From: Entomospira culicis | GTDB lineage: Bacteria > Spirochaetota > Spirochaetia > WRBN01 | NCBI RefSeq assembly: GCF_028748145.1 | Contig: NZ_CP118181.1 | Coordinates: 441,433-505,432, forward strand | Length of the DNA stretch: 64,000 bases | Direction: 5' to 3' | Shown: positions 43,280 to 53,377 of the stretch, in pieces | How positions within the stretch are numbered: the stretch's first letter is position 1 | How the letters are laid out: the number at the start of each line of letters is the position of its first letter | Position numbers and translations under genes: made by a program | Notes under the pieces: model-generated | The model's database searches: none | Seen by the model: only the letters and a program-made list of their open reading frames with translations | Told to the model about the DNA's origin: nothing

Positions 43280-43314
43280 AAAAAACCTCACCTGCTGGTG
43301 AGGTCTTCTTTTCT
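43280..43314. terminator. Bidirectional terminator between the histone-like gene and gap
   Basis: An 8-bp stem (43285-43292 with 43297-43304) around TGCT, with an A run on the left and a T-rich tail on the right. Confidence 0.9.
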
Positions 43315-43326
43315 CTTTAAGAGAGA

Positions 43327-44421
<1,095 letters not shown>

Positions 44422-44485
44422 CTATTCAGGTGAAAATAAAGATTTTATCTTCTCAAAAATAGTATACTCAAAAACGCCAACTCTG

Positions 44486-46474
44486 TCAATGAAGTAGGAA
44501 GAATCCTTCAGGAATTCCTAGCACGGGGGAGCTTGATTGGGGTAGTTGGTTGGGGTCGCGGAGGAGAAAGAGTTCATCTTCGGTGGTGATGACATCGGGG
44601 CGCACGGTGGGTTGCACTGATCCTGCGGAGCTAAACTCACCCAACTCGTCGATGGTTACGCGCCCAAGCTCACTGTTGTTGATGATTTCAAAGTAGGGTG
44701 CGCCACTGATGAGGCGACTATTGCCTTTTGCAATGATGATAAATTGATCGCCAGTCTTGACACCGTGCAGGGATCCAACGCTAATTAAGATACGAGATCC
44801 TTCACGACGCATCACTTGCGCACGGATCGGAATGGTTGCGTCGATCATTTTAATGATATCGTTCATCGCATCTTCAATACGCGTATTCCCCGTACGGTTG
44901 AGGCTGAAGCTCTGAATAAGTGTGCCGGTGTTGACCATATAGAGATCGGCTTGGGTAAAGAGGCGACGATCGCGCTCGATAAAGCGTAAAATAATGCTGT
45001 AATCCATGTGTTGATTGTAGGCGGTTTGCCAAGCTTCACTTTGGGTTTGGCTAGCACCTGCGTCGGTGAGTTCGAAGCGGGTGTTAAAGCGCATTTTGTC
45101 GACAAAAACTTGTTGTAGGAGCGCGTCGACACCATATTGCCCCAAGAGCGATTCTCCTTGAATACGCGTAACCAGAATACGCAAGGGACGCCCCATCGGC
45201 ATGTGGGAGAGACCAAATTTTTTGGCAGGATTGGGATAGGTTTGGCGCTCCTCGCGAGCTAAAACGGTGAGCATTTCTGGCGTGGCAATGCCCTCCTCTT
45301 TGAGGAGGCGAAGTTGATCGACGTAGCTTAAAGGAAAACCTTGTTGCGCAAAGATGCGACCCATTTCAAAACGTGCTTGAGCGTCGTGGGGGTTGAGAAT
45401 GAGGGAGCGACGATAGCTTTGCAAGGCGCGGGTATTATCGAGATTACGGGAGAGGAGCCGAGCTTGTTCTCGTCGTTGGCTGGCAAAGGTGTTACGCTCT
45501 TTATCGCCAATGGCAAAATTTCGCATGATAAAATCTTCTGCACTTAAGCGATGTAACTCATGGCTAGGCTGTAGTTTAAGAAGCTCTACATAGGCATTGT
45601 ATGCCTTGGTGAGGTCGCCCGATCGTTCCAGTGCCTCGGCAAGGAGCGCCCAGACTTCGGTCTCTTCTCGCCCACGGCCTTTGATGAGCTCTTCTAAGAC
45701 TTTAACCGCTTCATCATAACGGGTAAGCCCCATCAGCACTTGACTTCGACGCATGGCTAATTGATGAAAGTTAGGGTTGATCCGATAGACGGCATCATAT
45801 TCAATGAGTGCCTCGCGCCACTTGAGCTGTTTTTCGTAGTGAAGACCTGCATGAAAACGTACCAATGCATCTTGGGGAAAGTAGAAGATAGCTTGACGAA
45901 TGTAGGGTGTGGAGCGGTGGAATTCGCGTCTGTCGTCGAAGATGAGAGCAAGGCTAAGGAGCGCACGACGATTTTGTGGGCGCTCTTTGAGCATCTTCTC
46001 GATCAATGCGATGGCGTTATCGCTACGGCCTTCTAAAAGGTTGACCTCTGCCATGCCAAATTGCGCATCAACATTATTAGGCTCTTTGGAGAGGACATCT
46101 TGAAAGATGGCTCTTGCCTGCCCACTCTGACCCAATCCGGTGTGGGCGCGTGCGCGAAGCGTTTTCGCATCAACATTATTAGCAAGACGATCGTAGAGAT
46201 TGAGGTTGCTAAGTACTTCATGATATTCGCCAAGAAAAAAGTAGACTTCGCTGATGCGTAGGCGTGCTTCGGCATAGTTGGGGTTGATGTTGAGGGCGCG
46301 TCGAAAGAGGGTAATCGCCTGAAAGAAATCTTGCCGTTCGGTGGCGGCTAAGCCCTCTTTGTAGAGATCCATGGCGCTCTGTTGCGGGGGAGCGATTTGC
46401 GTTTGGGCAAAATTCATCGGGATGACAAAGAAGGAGAAGAGCAGTATACCGACAATGGGGCTAATCTTTTTCAT
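44486..46474 (-). CDS. Exported TPR-repeat protein
   Basis: A protein of 662 aa with a signal peptide ending near 'MNFAQ' (residue 24), then about ten tetratricopeptide repeats over residues 32-400 ('ALNINPNYAEARLRISEVYF' is typical). A second domain (about 425-560) resembles the nucleotide-free Rossmann-like fold used for curli/secretin-associated lipoproteins ('RPLRILVTRIQGESLLGQYG'). A final beta-rich part has 'SVGSLHGVKTGDQFIII'. It is the last gene of the minus-strand pgpH-ybeY-tlyC-like unit and overlaps the previous gene by 14 nt. Probably periplasmic or outer-membrane-associated; function unknown. Confidence 0.8.
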   Translation of the reverse strand: MKKISPIVGILLFSFFVIPMNFAQTQIAPPQQSAMDLYKEGLAATERQDFFQAITLFRRALNINPNYAEARLRISEVYFFLGEYHEVLSNLNLYDRLANNVDAKTLRARAHTGLGQSGQARAIFQDVLSKEPNNVDAQFGMAEVNLLEGRSDNAIALIEKMLKERPQNRRALLSLALIFDDRREFHRSTPYIRQAIFYFPQDALVRFHAGLHYEKQLKWREALIEYDAVYRINPNFHQLAMRRSQVLMGLTRYDEAVKVLEELIKGRGREETEVWALLAEALERSGDLTKAYNAYVELLKLQPSHELHRLSAEDFIMRNFAIGDKERNTFASQRREQARLLSRNLDNTRALQSYRRSLILNPHDAQARFEMGRIFAQQGFPLSYVDQLRLLKEEGIATPEMLTVLAREERQTYPNPAKKFGLSHMPMGRPLRILVTRIQGESLLGQYGVDALLQQVFVDKMRFNTRFELTDAGASQTQSEAWQTAYNQHMDYSIILRFIERDRRLFTQADLYMVNTGTLIQSFSLNRTGNTRIEDAMNDIIKMIDATIPIRAQVMRREGSRILISVGSLHGVKTGDQFIIIAKGNSRLISGAPYFEIINNSELGRVTIDELGEFSSAGSVQPTVRPDVITTEDELFLLRDPNQLPQSSSPVLGIPEGFFLLH

Positions 46475-47237
46475 GTTTTCTATCCTTTATAAGTTCTACG
46501 CTTTTAATTTTTTGTCCATCGACCTCACGGGCAATGAAGAGAGCATCCTCATACTCCACTTCTTGATGAAGGGCGGGGACTCTGCCAAAAAGATTATACA
46601 AAAATCCACCGAGTGTGTCAAAGTTATCGTTGGGAAGCGACATATGCAAGAGCGCGTTGAGTTCGTCAATGGCGATACGTGCGTCGATCATGTAGTGTCC
46701 GCTGCCGAGGTTGTGGATCTCTTCGGTTTCGTTGTCGAATTCATCTTGAATGCTACCAACAATCTGCTCGATGATATCCTCCAGTGAGAGAAGACCACTC
46801 ACTCCGCCGTACTCATCTAAGACCAGAGCCATATGCACATGGCGTTTTTTGAACTCACGTAATAAGCCGTCGAGCTTTTTACTTGCAGGAACAAAGAATG
46901 GCTCGCGACAGTAGCGTTCGAGTTGGAAAGGCTCTCTCTCTTGGCTGTAGAGATAGCGGATGAGATCTTTGCTATAAAGCACACCAATGACGTTGTCTAC
47001 CCGATTTTTGTAGACGGGATAGCGCGAGTAACGGTGATCTAAGATGATCGTTAAGATCTCCTCAAAGGAGCTATCCGCATTGAGAAAGATGGCATCAACG
47101 CGCGGCACCATCACTTCGATGGCGCTGGTCTCTTCTAGGGAGAGAATGCCTTGGATCATCTTCTCTTTTTCGGCACTAATTGCTTTGGGTTCCTCTTGTC
47201 TCTTTTTTTGCGAAATCCAATTTTTAAATAAAGCCAT
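46461..47237 (-). CDS. CBS-pair/CorC_HlyC domain protein (TlyC-like), soluble
   Basis: A protein of 258 aa without a membrane domain. The CBS pair spans residues about 40-165 ('VMVPRVDAIFLNADSSFEEIL', 'LDEYGGVSGLLSLEDIIEQIVG') and the CorC_HlyC domain about 170-250. This is the short type called TlyC in spirochaetes; the haemolysin label is not supported by the sequence. Binding of adenine nucleotides is typical of CBS pairs. It follows ybeY by 16 nt and overlaps the TPR gene. No clear ribosome site precedes the ATG. Confidence 0.88.
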   Translation of the reverse strand: MALFKNWISQKKRQEEPKAISAEKEKMIQGILSLEETSAIEVMVPRVDAIFLNADSSFEEILTIILDHRYSRYPVYKNRVDNVIGVLYSKDLIRYLYSQEREPFQLERYCREPFFVPASKKLDGLLREFKKRHVHMALVLDEYGGVSGLLSLEDIIEQIVGSIQDEFDNETEEIHNLGSGHYMIDARIAIDELNALLHMSLPNDNFDTLGGFLYNLFGRVPALHQEVEYEDALFIAREVDGQKIKSVELIKDRKHEKD

Positions 47238-47253
47238 AAATGTCGAACGCAGC

Positions 47254-47718
47254 TTATTGCAAGCTTAGCTCTTTTAACTCCTTCATGATAAGTTCTTGTT
47301 CTATAAGCATCGGCTCATTAGCCTCATTTGTTGCGTGGTTTTTTCCTAAAAGGTGTAAAATTCCATGAATGATGACTCTTTTGGTCTCTTCGTGGAGGCT
47401 GACGTTAAATTCTTGTGCATTTTGGGCGACGGTTGCCAGACAGATGAGGATGTCGCCAAGACTCTTGGGCTCGTCGTCTTGGCTGAGTTGGAGAAAGGGA
47501 TCGTCTGGCTCCTCCTCCAGGGTGAAGGTGAGGACGTCGGTGGGATAATCTTTGCCACGGTAGGTGCGATTGAGCTCTTGCATGGCTTGTGCGTCGATAA
47601 AGCTTAGGCTAAAAATCTCTTTAATGTTTAAATGAGTAACAACTGCCTGCACAAACGCTTCTAACGCTGATGGTTGGATGGATGGGGGCAGTGGCTCTTC
47701 ATAAAAAATATCGATCAT
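47254..47718 (-). CDS. ybeY: Endoribonuclease YbeY
   Basis: rRNA maturation and quality-control metalloendonuclease of 154 aa. 'YPTDVLTFTLEE' precedes the zinc motif, here 'HGILHLLGKNH' (about residues 120-130), with the three His intact. The common Gly-Tyr-Asp-His ending reads Gly-Lys-Asn-His. ATG 47718 directly follows the stop of the HD gene, and the AAGGAG site lies inside that gene. The pgpH-ybeY adjacency is also seen in Firmicutes. Confidence 0.95.
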   Translation of the reverse strand: MIDIFYEEPLPPSIQPSALEAFVQAVVTHLNIKEIFSLSFIDAQAMQELNRTYRGKDYPTDVLTFTLEEEPDDPFLQLSQDDEPKSLGDILICLATVAQNAQEFNVSLHEETKRVIIHGILHLLGKNHATNEANEPMLIEQELIMKELKELSLQ

Positions 47719-49692
47719 TTACTCTTTCTCTCCTTTGGGGTATTCAATACGATGGTGATACTGCCCGATGAGCGATTGCACGAGCGAGAATTTTATCTTG
47801 CCTAAATCCTTTAGAGCTAAAGGGCTATCTTGTAGCTCTTTGGTTTCAATTTTATGGCTAATAATATCGTCTACCAACTTGGCGATGGTGGTTTGATTGG
47901 GCTTTTTGAGGGTGTGGCTGGCAGCTTCTACTGAGTCGGCCAGCATGACAATGGCGCTCTCCTTACTGCGCGGACGCGGTCCTGAGTAGCGAAAATCCGC
48001 CTCATTGATGCTCTGTTCGGGGTCGCTAAGCTCTTCTTTAGCACGCGTATAGAAAAAGCTCACCAGACTCTCGCCATGGTGCTCACTAATAATATCCAAG
48101 ACCTCTTGGGGTAGGCGAATCTCTTTGCCCATTTCATAACCGATGCGCACATGACTACGGATCATCGCCGCGGAGAGGTTGGCGCGCATGCTGTTGTGTT
48201 TGTTGGTGCCTTTTTGTTGATTTTCGACAAAGTATTCAGGATTTTCCATCTTTCCAATATCGTGATAGTAGGCTCCCACCCGCGCCAAAAGACCTTTCGC
48301 GCCGATATGTTGACAGGCATTCTCCGCCAGTATCGCTACATTGAGGCTATGGGTGTAGGTGCCGGGGGCGAGGTATTGTAGCCGTCTTAGCGTGGGCGCA
48401 TTGAGGTTGCAGAGATCGAGCAGGCGATAGTTGGTAGGCAGATTGAGCATCCGTTCAACGATTGGGCTGATGGTGAGCGCAACGGGTGAGACTAGGAGTC
48501 CACTGACAATCGCAACCATCAAACTAGGCAGATCAAACTCTTCTGTAGCGTTTACCATGGCGAGAATAAAGAACGCAAGCGCTTGGAGCAGTGCTTGCCA
48601 AAAAGAGGCCAAAAAGAGGCGATTACGATTGGTTGCATGGTGGGCAAGATAGATAGCAACTGGCATGCTCATGAGCAGATAGATAATGGAGAGCATATCA
48701 AAGCGTACCGCCAGTGCAAAGATGAGCAGATAATGGAGCGAGAAGAGGAGTCCTATACGGTAGCCAAAGAGCAAGGTGATGGCAAAGCTAACGGCAATTG
48801 CTGGGCTCATCATGACGGCGGGGACTCTATAGGGTGCGCCTTGCCAGGTAAGAATAAAGAAGGTGGAGATCAAGGCGATAAAGGCGATCGCGAGTATCAT
48901 GTAGTAGCGCTTGGCGATGGGTTTGAGGCGATCGAGTTTAATGATGGCTTCGCGATAGAGAGCATGAATAATGGCAATGATTGCCGCGGTAATCAAGAGC
49001 ATGTAGAGGATGGAACCTATTTGTTCTTGTTGCAGAAGAATGGGTGATATTTCTGTAATTTGATGGCGTTCTAGGTTGGTAAAGTTGAGGTTGGGTTGCA
49101 AGAAGAGGTGAATGAGTGCTTTGGCAAAGAGTTGCACTTCAAGGTCATAGGGTAAAAGCGCGTGGTCGATGTAACCATGGATGTTCTCTATGGTGAGGAG
49201 CTCTTTTGCGGATAAGAGCATATCGTGATGGTTATCTTCACGAATGAGGACAAATCCCCCTCGCTCGGCTTCTCTAGGGAGCTCTCTGCCAGTGTAGCCG
49301 ATGGCGTAGATTTGGGCTAAAATGTCTTCACTGATGGTATAGATTTGTTCCATTTGTATGAGATTGAGCTCTAAGGAGTCTAGTTGTGGGCTGGCTAACA
49401 CCTGACGTAACAGAAGGCTGGGGTTGTTCGACTGTAAGACGCTCTGTCTAACAATGGCAAAGTGCTGTTGGCTTTGGTGAGAGCTCCTTTTATGATAGAC
49501 TGGAATTAATGCATGATTACTCTGTTCGCTGTAACGGTGGTGGATGTTGTGCCAAATGGGGCGGCCTTGGGCAAAGGTTAAAATTAGCATAAGGAATAAC
49601 GCTTGCAGAAGAAGATAGGTGAGTAAGTAATATTTCTGACGCAAGAGGGGATTCATGAAGAGGAATATTGCATGATAAGGTCTCTTAAACAT
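47719..49692 (-). CDS. 7TM-HD phosphohydrolase (PgpH-like, c-di-AMP phosphodiesterase family)
   Basis: About 657 aa. An N-terminal membrane helix, an extracytoplasmic domain (about residues 40-235), seven membrane helices (about 240-430), then a cytosolic HD domain with 'ARVGAYYHDIGKMENPEYF' (about 485) and 'ISEHHGESLVSFFYTRA'. This architecture is that of PgpH, which hydrolyses c-di-AMP. The order pgpH-ybeY supports the assignment. The TTG at 49746 is rejected: ATG 49692 has AGGAG upstream and starts just before the first helix. A promoter lies at 49718-49746. Confidence 0.88.
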   Translation of the reverse strand: MFKRPYHAIFLFMNPLLRQKYYLLTYLLLQALFLMLILTFAQGRPIWHNIHHRYSEQSNHALIPVYHKRSSHQSQQHFAIVRQSVLQSNNPSLLLRQVLASPQLDSLELNLIQMEQIYTISEDILAQIYAIGYTGRELPREAERGGFVLIREDNHHDMLLSAKELLTIENIHGYIDHALLPYDLEVQLFAKALIHLFLQPNLNFTNLERHQITEISPILLQQEQIGSILYMLLITAAIIAIIHALYREAIIKLDRLKPIAKRYYMILAIAFIALISTFFILTWQGAPYRVPAVMMSPAIAVSFAITLLFGYRIGLLFSLHYLLIFALAVRFDMLSIIYLLMSMPVAIYLAHHATNRNRLFLASFWQALLQALAFFILAMVNATEEFDLPSLMVAIVSGLLVSPVALTISPIVERMLNLPTNYRLLDLCNLNAPTLRRLQYLAPGTYTHSLNVAILAENACQHIGAKGLLARVGAYYHDIGKMENPEYFVENQQKGTNKHNSMRANLSAAMIRSHVRIGYEMGKEIRLPQEVLDIISEHHGESLVSFFYTRAKEELSDPEQSINEADFRYSGPRPRSKESAIVMLADSVEAASHTLKKPNQTTIAKLVDDIISHKIETKELQDSPLALKDLGKIKFSLVQSLIGQYHHRIEYPKGEKE

Positions 49693-49717
49693 ATGTCTCC
49701 TAGTATCTATAGCTAGT

Positions 49718-49746
49718 ATTTTGAAGGGAAACGATAAAAAAGTCAA
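49718..49746 (-). promoter_or_regulatory. Candidate promoter of the pgpH-ybeY-tlyC-TPR operon
   Basis: Minus strand: TTGACT (49746-49741), 17-nt spacer, CAAAAT (49723-49718), with a leader of about 20 nt carrying AGGAG. Confidence 0.55.
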
Positions 49747-49817
49747 TAGATAGGCGCAAGCATTCGATATATTTAGAGAGAGCGCAGTGTTAGGTAAGGA
49801 AAGGAGGGCGTGGCATC

Positions 49818-51995
49818 ATGGGGCAGGAGCTTGTTTATTCTACAGCAGTGATGCACAAGGCACAGCAGGTGGTGATGCCAGTAACTTCTTATCGTGTTGG
49901 CGAATTTCGCTTGGAGAGTTCTTTGGAGGCAGGGGAGTATTTGGTTGCCTCGATGCTTGAGCCAGAGCAACAGCAAACAAAGATCGGTCAAAGTCGCATC
50001 CCCTTACTTGCGCATGGGGAGGTTGCTTATGTAGGACAACCGATCGCCTTGCTTTTAGCCCCTACCCTCTGGCAAGCGCATGTTGCGCGTGAGAAGCTGG
50101 CGATTCACTACCCTGCGCACTCCACGAGCGCCTCATTGCAATTGTCGCCTTTTTTGCGCAAAAAAGTTGTTCCCACTTCGCAGTCCGATCACTTTTTTGT
50201 CCAGCGAAATGTGAAGAAGGGGTTCGACTTAGAGTATATTTTTAGTACTGCGCATCAGACCTTTAGCCAGAAGTATCATGTCGATCGGCGAAATCTCGAG
50301 CTAGAGAATGAGCTGGGGGTCTTTGCTGGTTATGAGGATGGCAAGGTGATTGTCTATTTGGCTTCGATTTGGAGCAATCGCATCCGTATTGCGCTGATGC
50401 GTCTCTTCGACTTATCTTGCGAAGAGTTAGAGATTCGGCAATTACCTCGCACTGCCCAAGAGGATGGGTTTGATCTGCATGTGCACCTCGGAGCTTGCTA
50501 TGTGGTTTGGGCGTTATTGCATACGGGCAAATCGACACGTTTAATTTGGGCAGGTAGTCGCCCGTTCTTTAGTAGCAACGTGGGGGGGGATCTGCAATTA
50601 GAGTTGGAGTTAGCCCTTGATAGTGAGCAGGCGCTTTTGGCGGTACGCTGTCGTGCGATTTTTGATGCAGGCGCGTATGCTATCGGATTGGATGAGGTGA
50701 TCGATCGGATGATTTGGGCTTTGGGGGTGCGTTACCGTAAGGCGGCGCTAGGGGTGGAGATCAAGGCACGTCAGAGTGCGCAAGAGCCAGCTCTACCTGA
50801 TGCTACTTTTGGCGTGAGCGCGATCAATTATGCATTAGAACATGCATTAGCGACAATCTATCAACGTCCAAGCCATCGCACCATTCGTGAGTGGACACAC
50901 TTTCTCTATGGTAAAGGCGATATCGATCTTTTCGATCACGAGTGGCGTCACGATACTTCTTATATCGCATTGATTAAGCGTCTTTATGCGATTTCGGGCT
51001 ACCCGCGTAAGTACGATGCCTATCAGCGCGAGGCCTCGGCGCGCGAGGCGGTGCAATCTAGCGAACATCTTCAACACTATCGGGGGATTGGGCTGGCGCT
51101 GGCGGAGTTGCCATCGGGATTTTTGCGCCATCTTTACGCTCCCATTCGTATGGAGATGACACTAACGCCTGCTCACTGTGTAGAGATTCGCCTCAATGTG
51201 GGTGGCCAGCGTGCCTCTTTGTTGACTTATTGGCGAGGTCTCGTCAGCCGTATGCTTCAGATTGATCGGCAATTAGTGGAATTTATGCCGATGCGTAGCC
51301 TCTCTTCGGATAAGAAGGAATCTCCTTGTGATGAAGATGTGGCTGGAATGTTGGGAGGTAATGTCCATATGGTTACGGCGATGCTTCAAGATGCCTGTGA
51401 GGAGATCCAAAAGCGTCGATTTCGTGAGGGATTACCGATCTCGGTGGCTTTGGTGGATAAGCGATATCGCAAGTGGAAGGATCGCCACTTTGAGGGCGAC
51501 TTGAGTGAGCGTGTGAGTCGGGCGGCGGTGGTCAGCGAGGTGGAGGTCGACAGCAAGACGATGAATGTCTATACCCGTGCCATCTACCTAGTGGTAGATG
51601 CTGGGAAGATCTTATTGCCTGAACAGGCGCGAAATCAGGTAGCCCTGGAGGTAGAGCAGACGCTCAAACAGTTGAGTGTTCGTAAGGAGCATGGGGGAGA
51701 GCAACGCGATTATGCCAATGCTTCGCTGGTAACCACGACGCTTTATCCGCAACGTTTACAGATAGAATTTTTAGAGAAACGACAGAATATTCACAGCAAG
51801 AGTCGAGGCTTGAGTGGTTTGGTGCAGAGCATCTTACCCGTAGCGCACTTACTGGCGATTAGTCAGGCGCTTCAGCGCTCGATCAGCCATTTGTCGCTAC
51901 AGAATGAGTCGATTTTCGTACAGTATCAATGGTTAGATATGATGCTAGAGCTGCAGCAGCGCCGACGCCTAGCAGAAAAAGTAGAGGAGCAGTGA
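49818..51995 (+). CDS. Divergent molybdenum-hydroxylase (xanthine dehydrogenase-like) large subunit
   Basis: A protein of 725 aa. The N-terminal hammerhead-like domain has 'HGEVAYVGQPIALLLAPTL' (about residues 67-85), as in xanthine dehydrogenase subunits, and 'CRAIFDAGAYAIG' matches the large-subunit core. The glycine-rich GGGFGGK-type Moco loop is not seen; the expected place reads 'TAQEDGFDLHV'. The C-terminal GxGE block with the catalytic Glu is not recognisable ('SRGLSGLVQSILPVAHLLAI'). It may bind an altered cofactor or none. It is first of a three-gene unit, overlapping the 2Fe-2S subunit by one base. Confidence 0.75.
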   Translation: MGQELVYSTAVMHKAQQVVMPVTSYRVGEFRLESSLEAGEYLVASMLEPEQQQTKIGQSRIPLLAHGEVAYVGQPIALLLAPTLWQAHVAREKLAIHYPAHSTSASLQLSPFLRKKVVPTSQSDHFFVQRNVKKGFDLEYIFSTAHQTFSQKYHVDRRNLELENELGVFAGYEDGKVIVYLASIWSNRIRIALMRLFDLSCEELEIRQLPRTAQEDGFDLHVHLGACYVVWALLHTGKSTRLIWAGSRPFFSSNVGGDLQLELELALDSEQALLAVRCRAIFDAGAYAIGLDEVIDRMIWALGVRYRKAALGVEIKARQSAQEPALPDATFGVSAINYALEHALATIYQRPSHRTIREWTHFLYGKGDIDLFDHEWRHDTSYIALIKRLYAISGYPRKYDAYQREASAREAVQSSEHLQHYRGIGLALAELPSGFLRHLYAPIRMEMTLTPAHCVEIRLNVGGQRASLLTYWRGLVSRMLQIDRQLVEFMPMRSLSSDKKESPCDEDVAGMLGGNVHMVTAMLQDACEEIQKRRFREGLPISVALVDKRYRKWKDRHFEGDLSERVSRAAVVSEVEVDSKTMNVYTRAIYLVVDAGKILLPEQARNQVALEVEQTLKQLSVRKEHGGEQRDYANASLVTTTLYPQRLQIEFLEKRQNIHSKSRGLSGLVQSILPVAHLLAISQALQRSISHLSLQNESIFVQYQWLDMMLELQQRRRLAEKVEEQ

Positions 51996-52459
51996 TGGAG
52001 ATCTCTTTTTCGTTAAATGACGCACCCATTACGGTGAAGGTTCCGCCTCACTTGCGCTTGAGCGCGCTGTTACGCGATTTGGGACATCAGCAAGGTGCAC
52101 GCGGTTGTCGGGATGGATCGTGTGGGCGTTGTTTGATTTTTATGGACGATCGATTAATGCATAGTTGTCTTCTCATGGCTTTTGAGGTGCGTAGTACCCA
52201 GATTCATAGCGCTAAATATTGGCAGGAGCGTAGGATAATGCGTTATTTTTTATGGGCACAGGCGATGCAACGGCTCTTTTTTTGCGAGGGTTGTCGGGAT
52301 GCGCGCTTGCTAAGCCTTGTCTATCTCTTAGAAAGAGATGATGCGCCAGTAGAGATGACCGCTTGCGCTTCCATGGTGCAGTGCACGTGTGTTAGCCAGC
52401 ATGACGTGGCGCGGATCTTTCGGTTAGCTTATCGCTTGAAGGTGCATGATGCAGGGTAA
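51995..52459 (+). CDS. 2Fe-2S subunit of the xanthine dehydrogenase-like complex
   Basis: A protein of 154 aa. The plant-type ferredoxin domain has 'GCRDGSCGRC' followed by the fourth Cys in 'LMHSCLL' (cluster one). The helical domain has 'CEGC' and 'QCTC' (cluster two, C-x2-C and C-x-C). All eight cysteines of the family are therefore present, although the linker is shorter and the Gly/Pro residues around cluster two differ. ATG 51995 overlaps the TGA of the large subunit by one base. The cluster ligands suggest that electron transfer is maintained even though the large subunit is divergent. Confidence 0.85.
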   Translation: MEISFSLNDAPITVKVPPHLRLSALLRDLGHQQGARGCRDGSCGRCLIFMDDRLMHSCLLMAFEVRSTQIHSAKYWQERRIMRYFLWAQAMQRLFFCEGCRDARLLSLVYLLERDDAPVEMTACASMVQCTCVSQHDVARIFRLAYRLKVHDAG

Positions 52460-53339
52460 CAGATATATCGCCCCCGAAATTCTTGAGCCACTGTCGCTTT
52501 CACAGTTGGCGCAAATCATTCATCGACGACCTAGAGCCTTGTTGATGGGGGGTGGGGTGCATGTACGTGTCAATCAAGATAGCGAACTCTTCAGCCTACC
52601 TGCCGAGATTGTTCTCTTACACAAAGTCGCAGAGCTTACCCGTCTTACGCGCAACGATCACTTTTTGGAGGTAGGCGCGAGCGTTACCTTACAACACTTT
52701 CTGGAGCAAGCGGGTGAGTATTTGCCTCCAATTTTGAGTCAGACAATCAAAGAGATAGCAACGGTTGCTTTACGCAATCAAATGACCATCGCCGGATCGA
52801 TTGCCTTACCCAATTATCGTAGCGATCTCTTTGTGGTATTGGCGCTCTTGGAGGCCAAGGTGGAGATTCGGGATTTTACGCATCGAGGTGGACGTGGCAA
52901 GATCCGTAAAGAGGCACTCCTACGTTTGGTGCGGGAGGGTTTTCTCGACATTGCTAGCGCAGAGGTCATCACCGCGATACGCTTGCCTATCACGCATTGG
53001 ACGCATTGGCAGTATCGTAAAATTCAGCGTCCCTTCACCAGCGACCAACGTACCCTCATCATTGCCATGGTTGCACGCGTGGAAAAAGCAATGGTGTTAG
53101 GATTTCATCTGATTATCTTAACGCATGGGCAACACCTATTTTATGATTATAATCTAAATACACAAGCAATTGGTCGGCGCTATCCGCTTTCGCCCAAAGA
53201 TCGTGACTATTTTCTTGAGCTCTTGCAAGAGAGCCTCACCACCGACGAAGAGAGCTTCTCCGACTACATGCGCCACGTCATCGAGGAGGTTGTTATCGAC
53301 TTTTTACAGGGAAGAAATTCCACTTTCCCCCAAGGCTAG
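52446..53339 (+). CDS. FAD-binding subunit of the xanthine dehydrogenase-like complex
   Basis: A protein of 297 aa of the FAD_binding_5/CO_deh_flav_C type. 'PRALLMGGGVHVRV' is the first FAD-contact loop, 'FLEVGASVTLQHFLE' follows, and 'ATVALRNQMTIAGSIALPNYRSDL' is the second (usually ..RN.GTIGGNIA). The C-terminal domain contains 'VITAIRLPITHWTHWQYRKI'. It overlaps the 2Fe-2S gene by 14 nt, so the three subunits are made together. No Moco synthesis or XdhC-type maturation gene is in the window. Confidence 0.85.
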   Translation: MMQGNRYIAPEILEPLSLSQLAQIIHRRPRALLMGGGVHVRVNQDSELFSLPAEIVLLHKVAELTRLTRNDHFLEVGASVTLQHFLEQAGEYLPPILSQTIKEIATVALRNQMTIAGSIALPNYRSDLFVVLALLEAKVEIRDFTHRGGRGKIRKEALLRLVREGFLDIASAEVITAIRLPITHWTHWQYRKIQRPFTSDQRTLIIAMVARVEKAMVLGFHLIILTHGQHLFYDYNLNTQAIGRRYPLSPKDRDYFLELLQESLTTDEESFSDYMRHVIEEVVIDFLQGRNSTFPQG

Positions 53340-53341
53340 CC

Positions 53342-53370
53342 TTGCATTTTATTCTTCTTTATGTTATTAT
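53342..53370 (+). promoter_or_regulatory. Promoter abutting ftsY (leaderless)
   Basis: TTGCAT (53342-53347), 17-nt spacer, TATTAT (53365-53370), then 7 nt to the ATG at 53378. It starts 2 nt after the stop of the preceding gene. Confidence 0.65.
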
Positions 53371-53377
53371 AAAAGAC

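Noticed and set aside
46461-47237. Haemolysin function for the TlyC-like protein
   Set aside because: Only CBS and CorC_HlyC domains are visible; the haemolysin name is historical and not supported by sequence.
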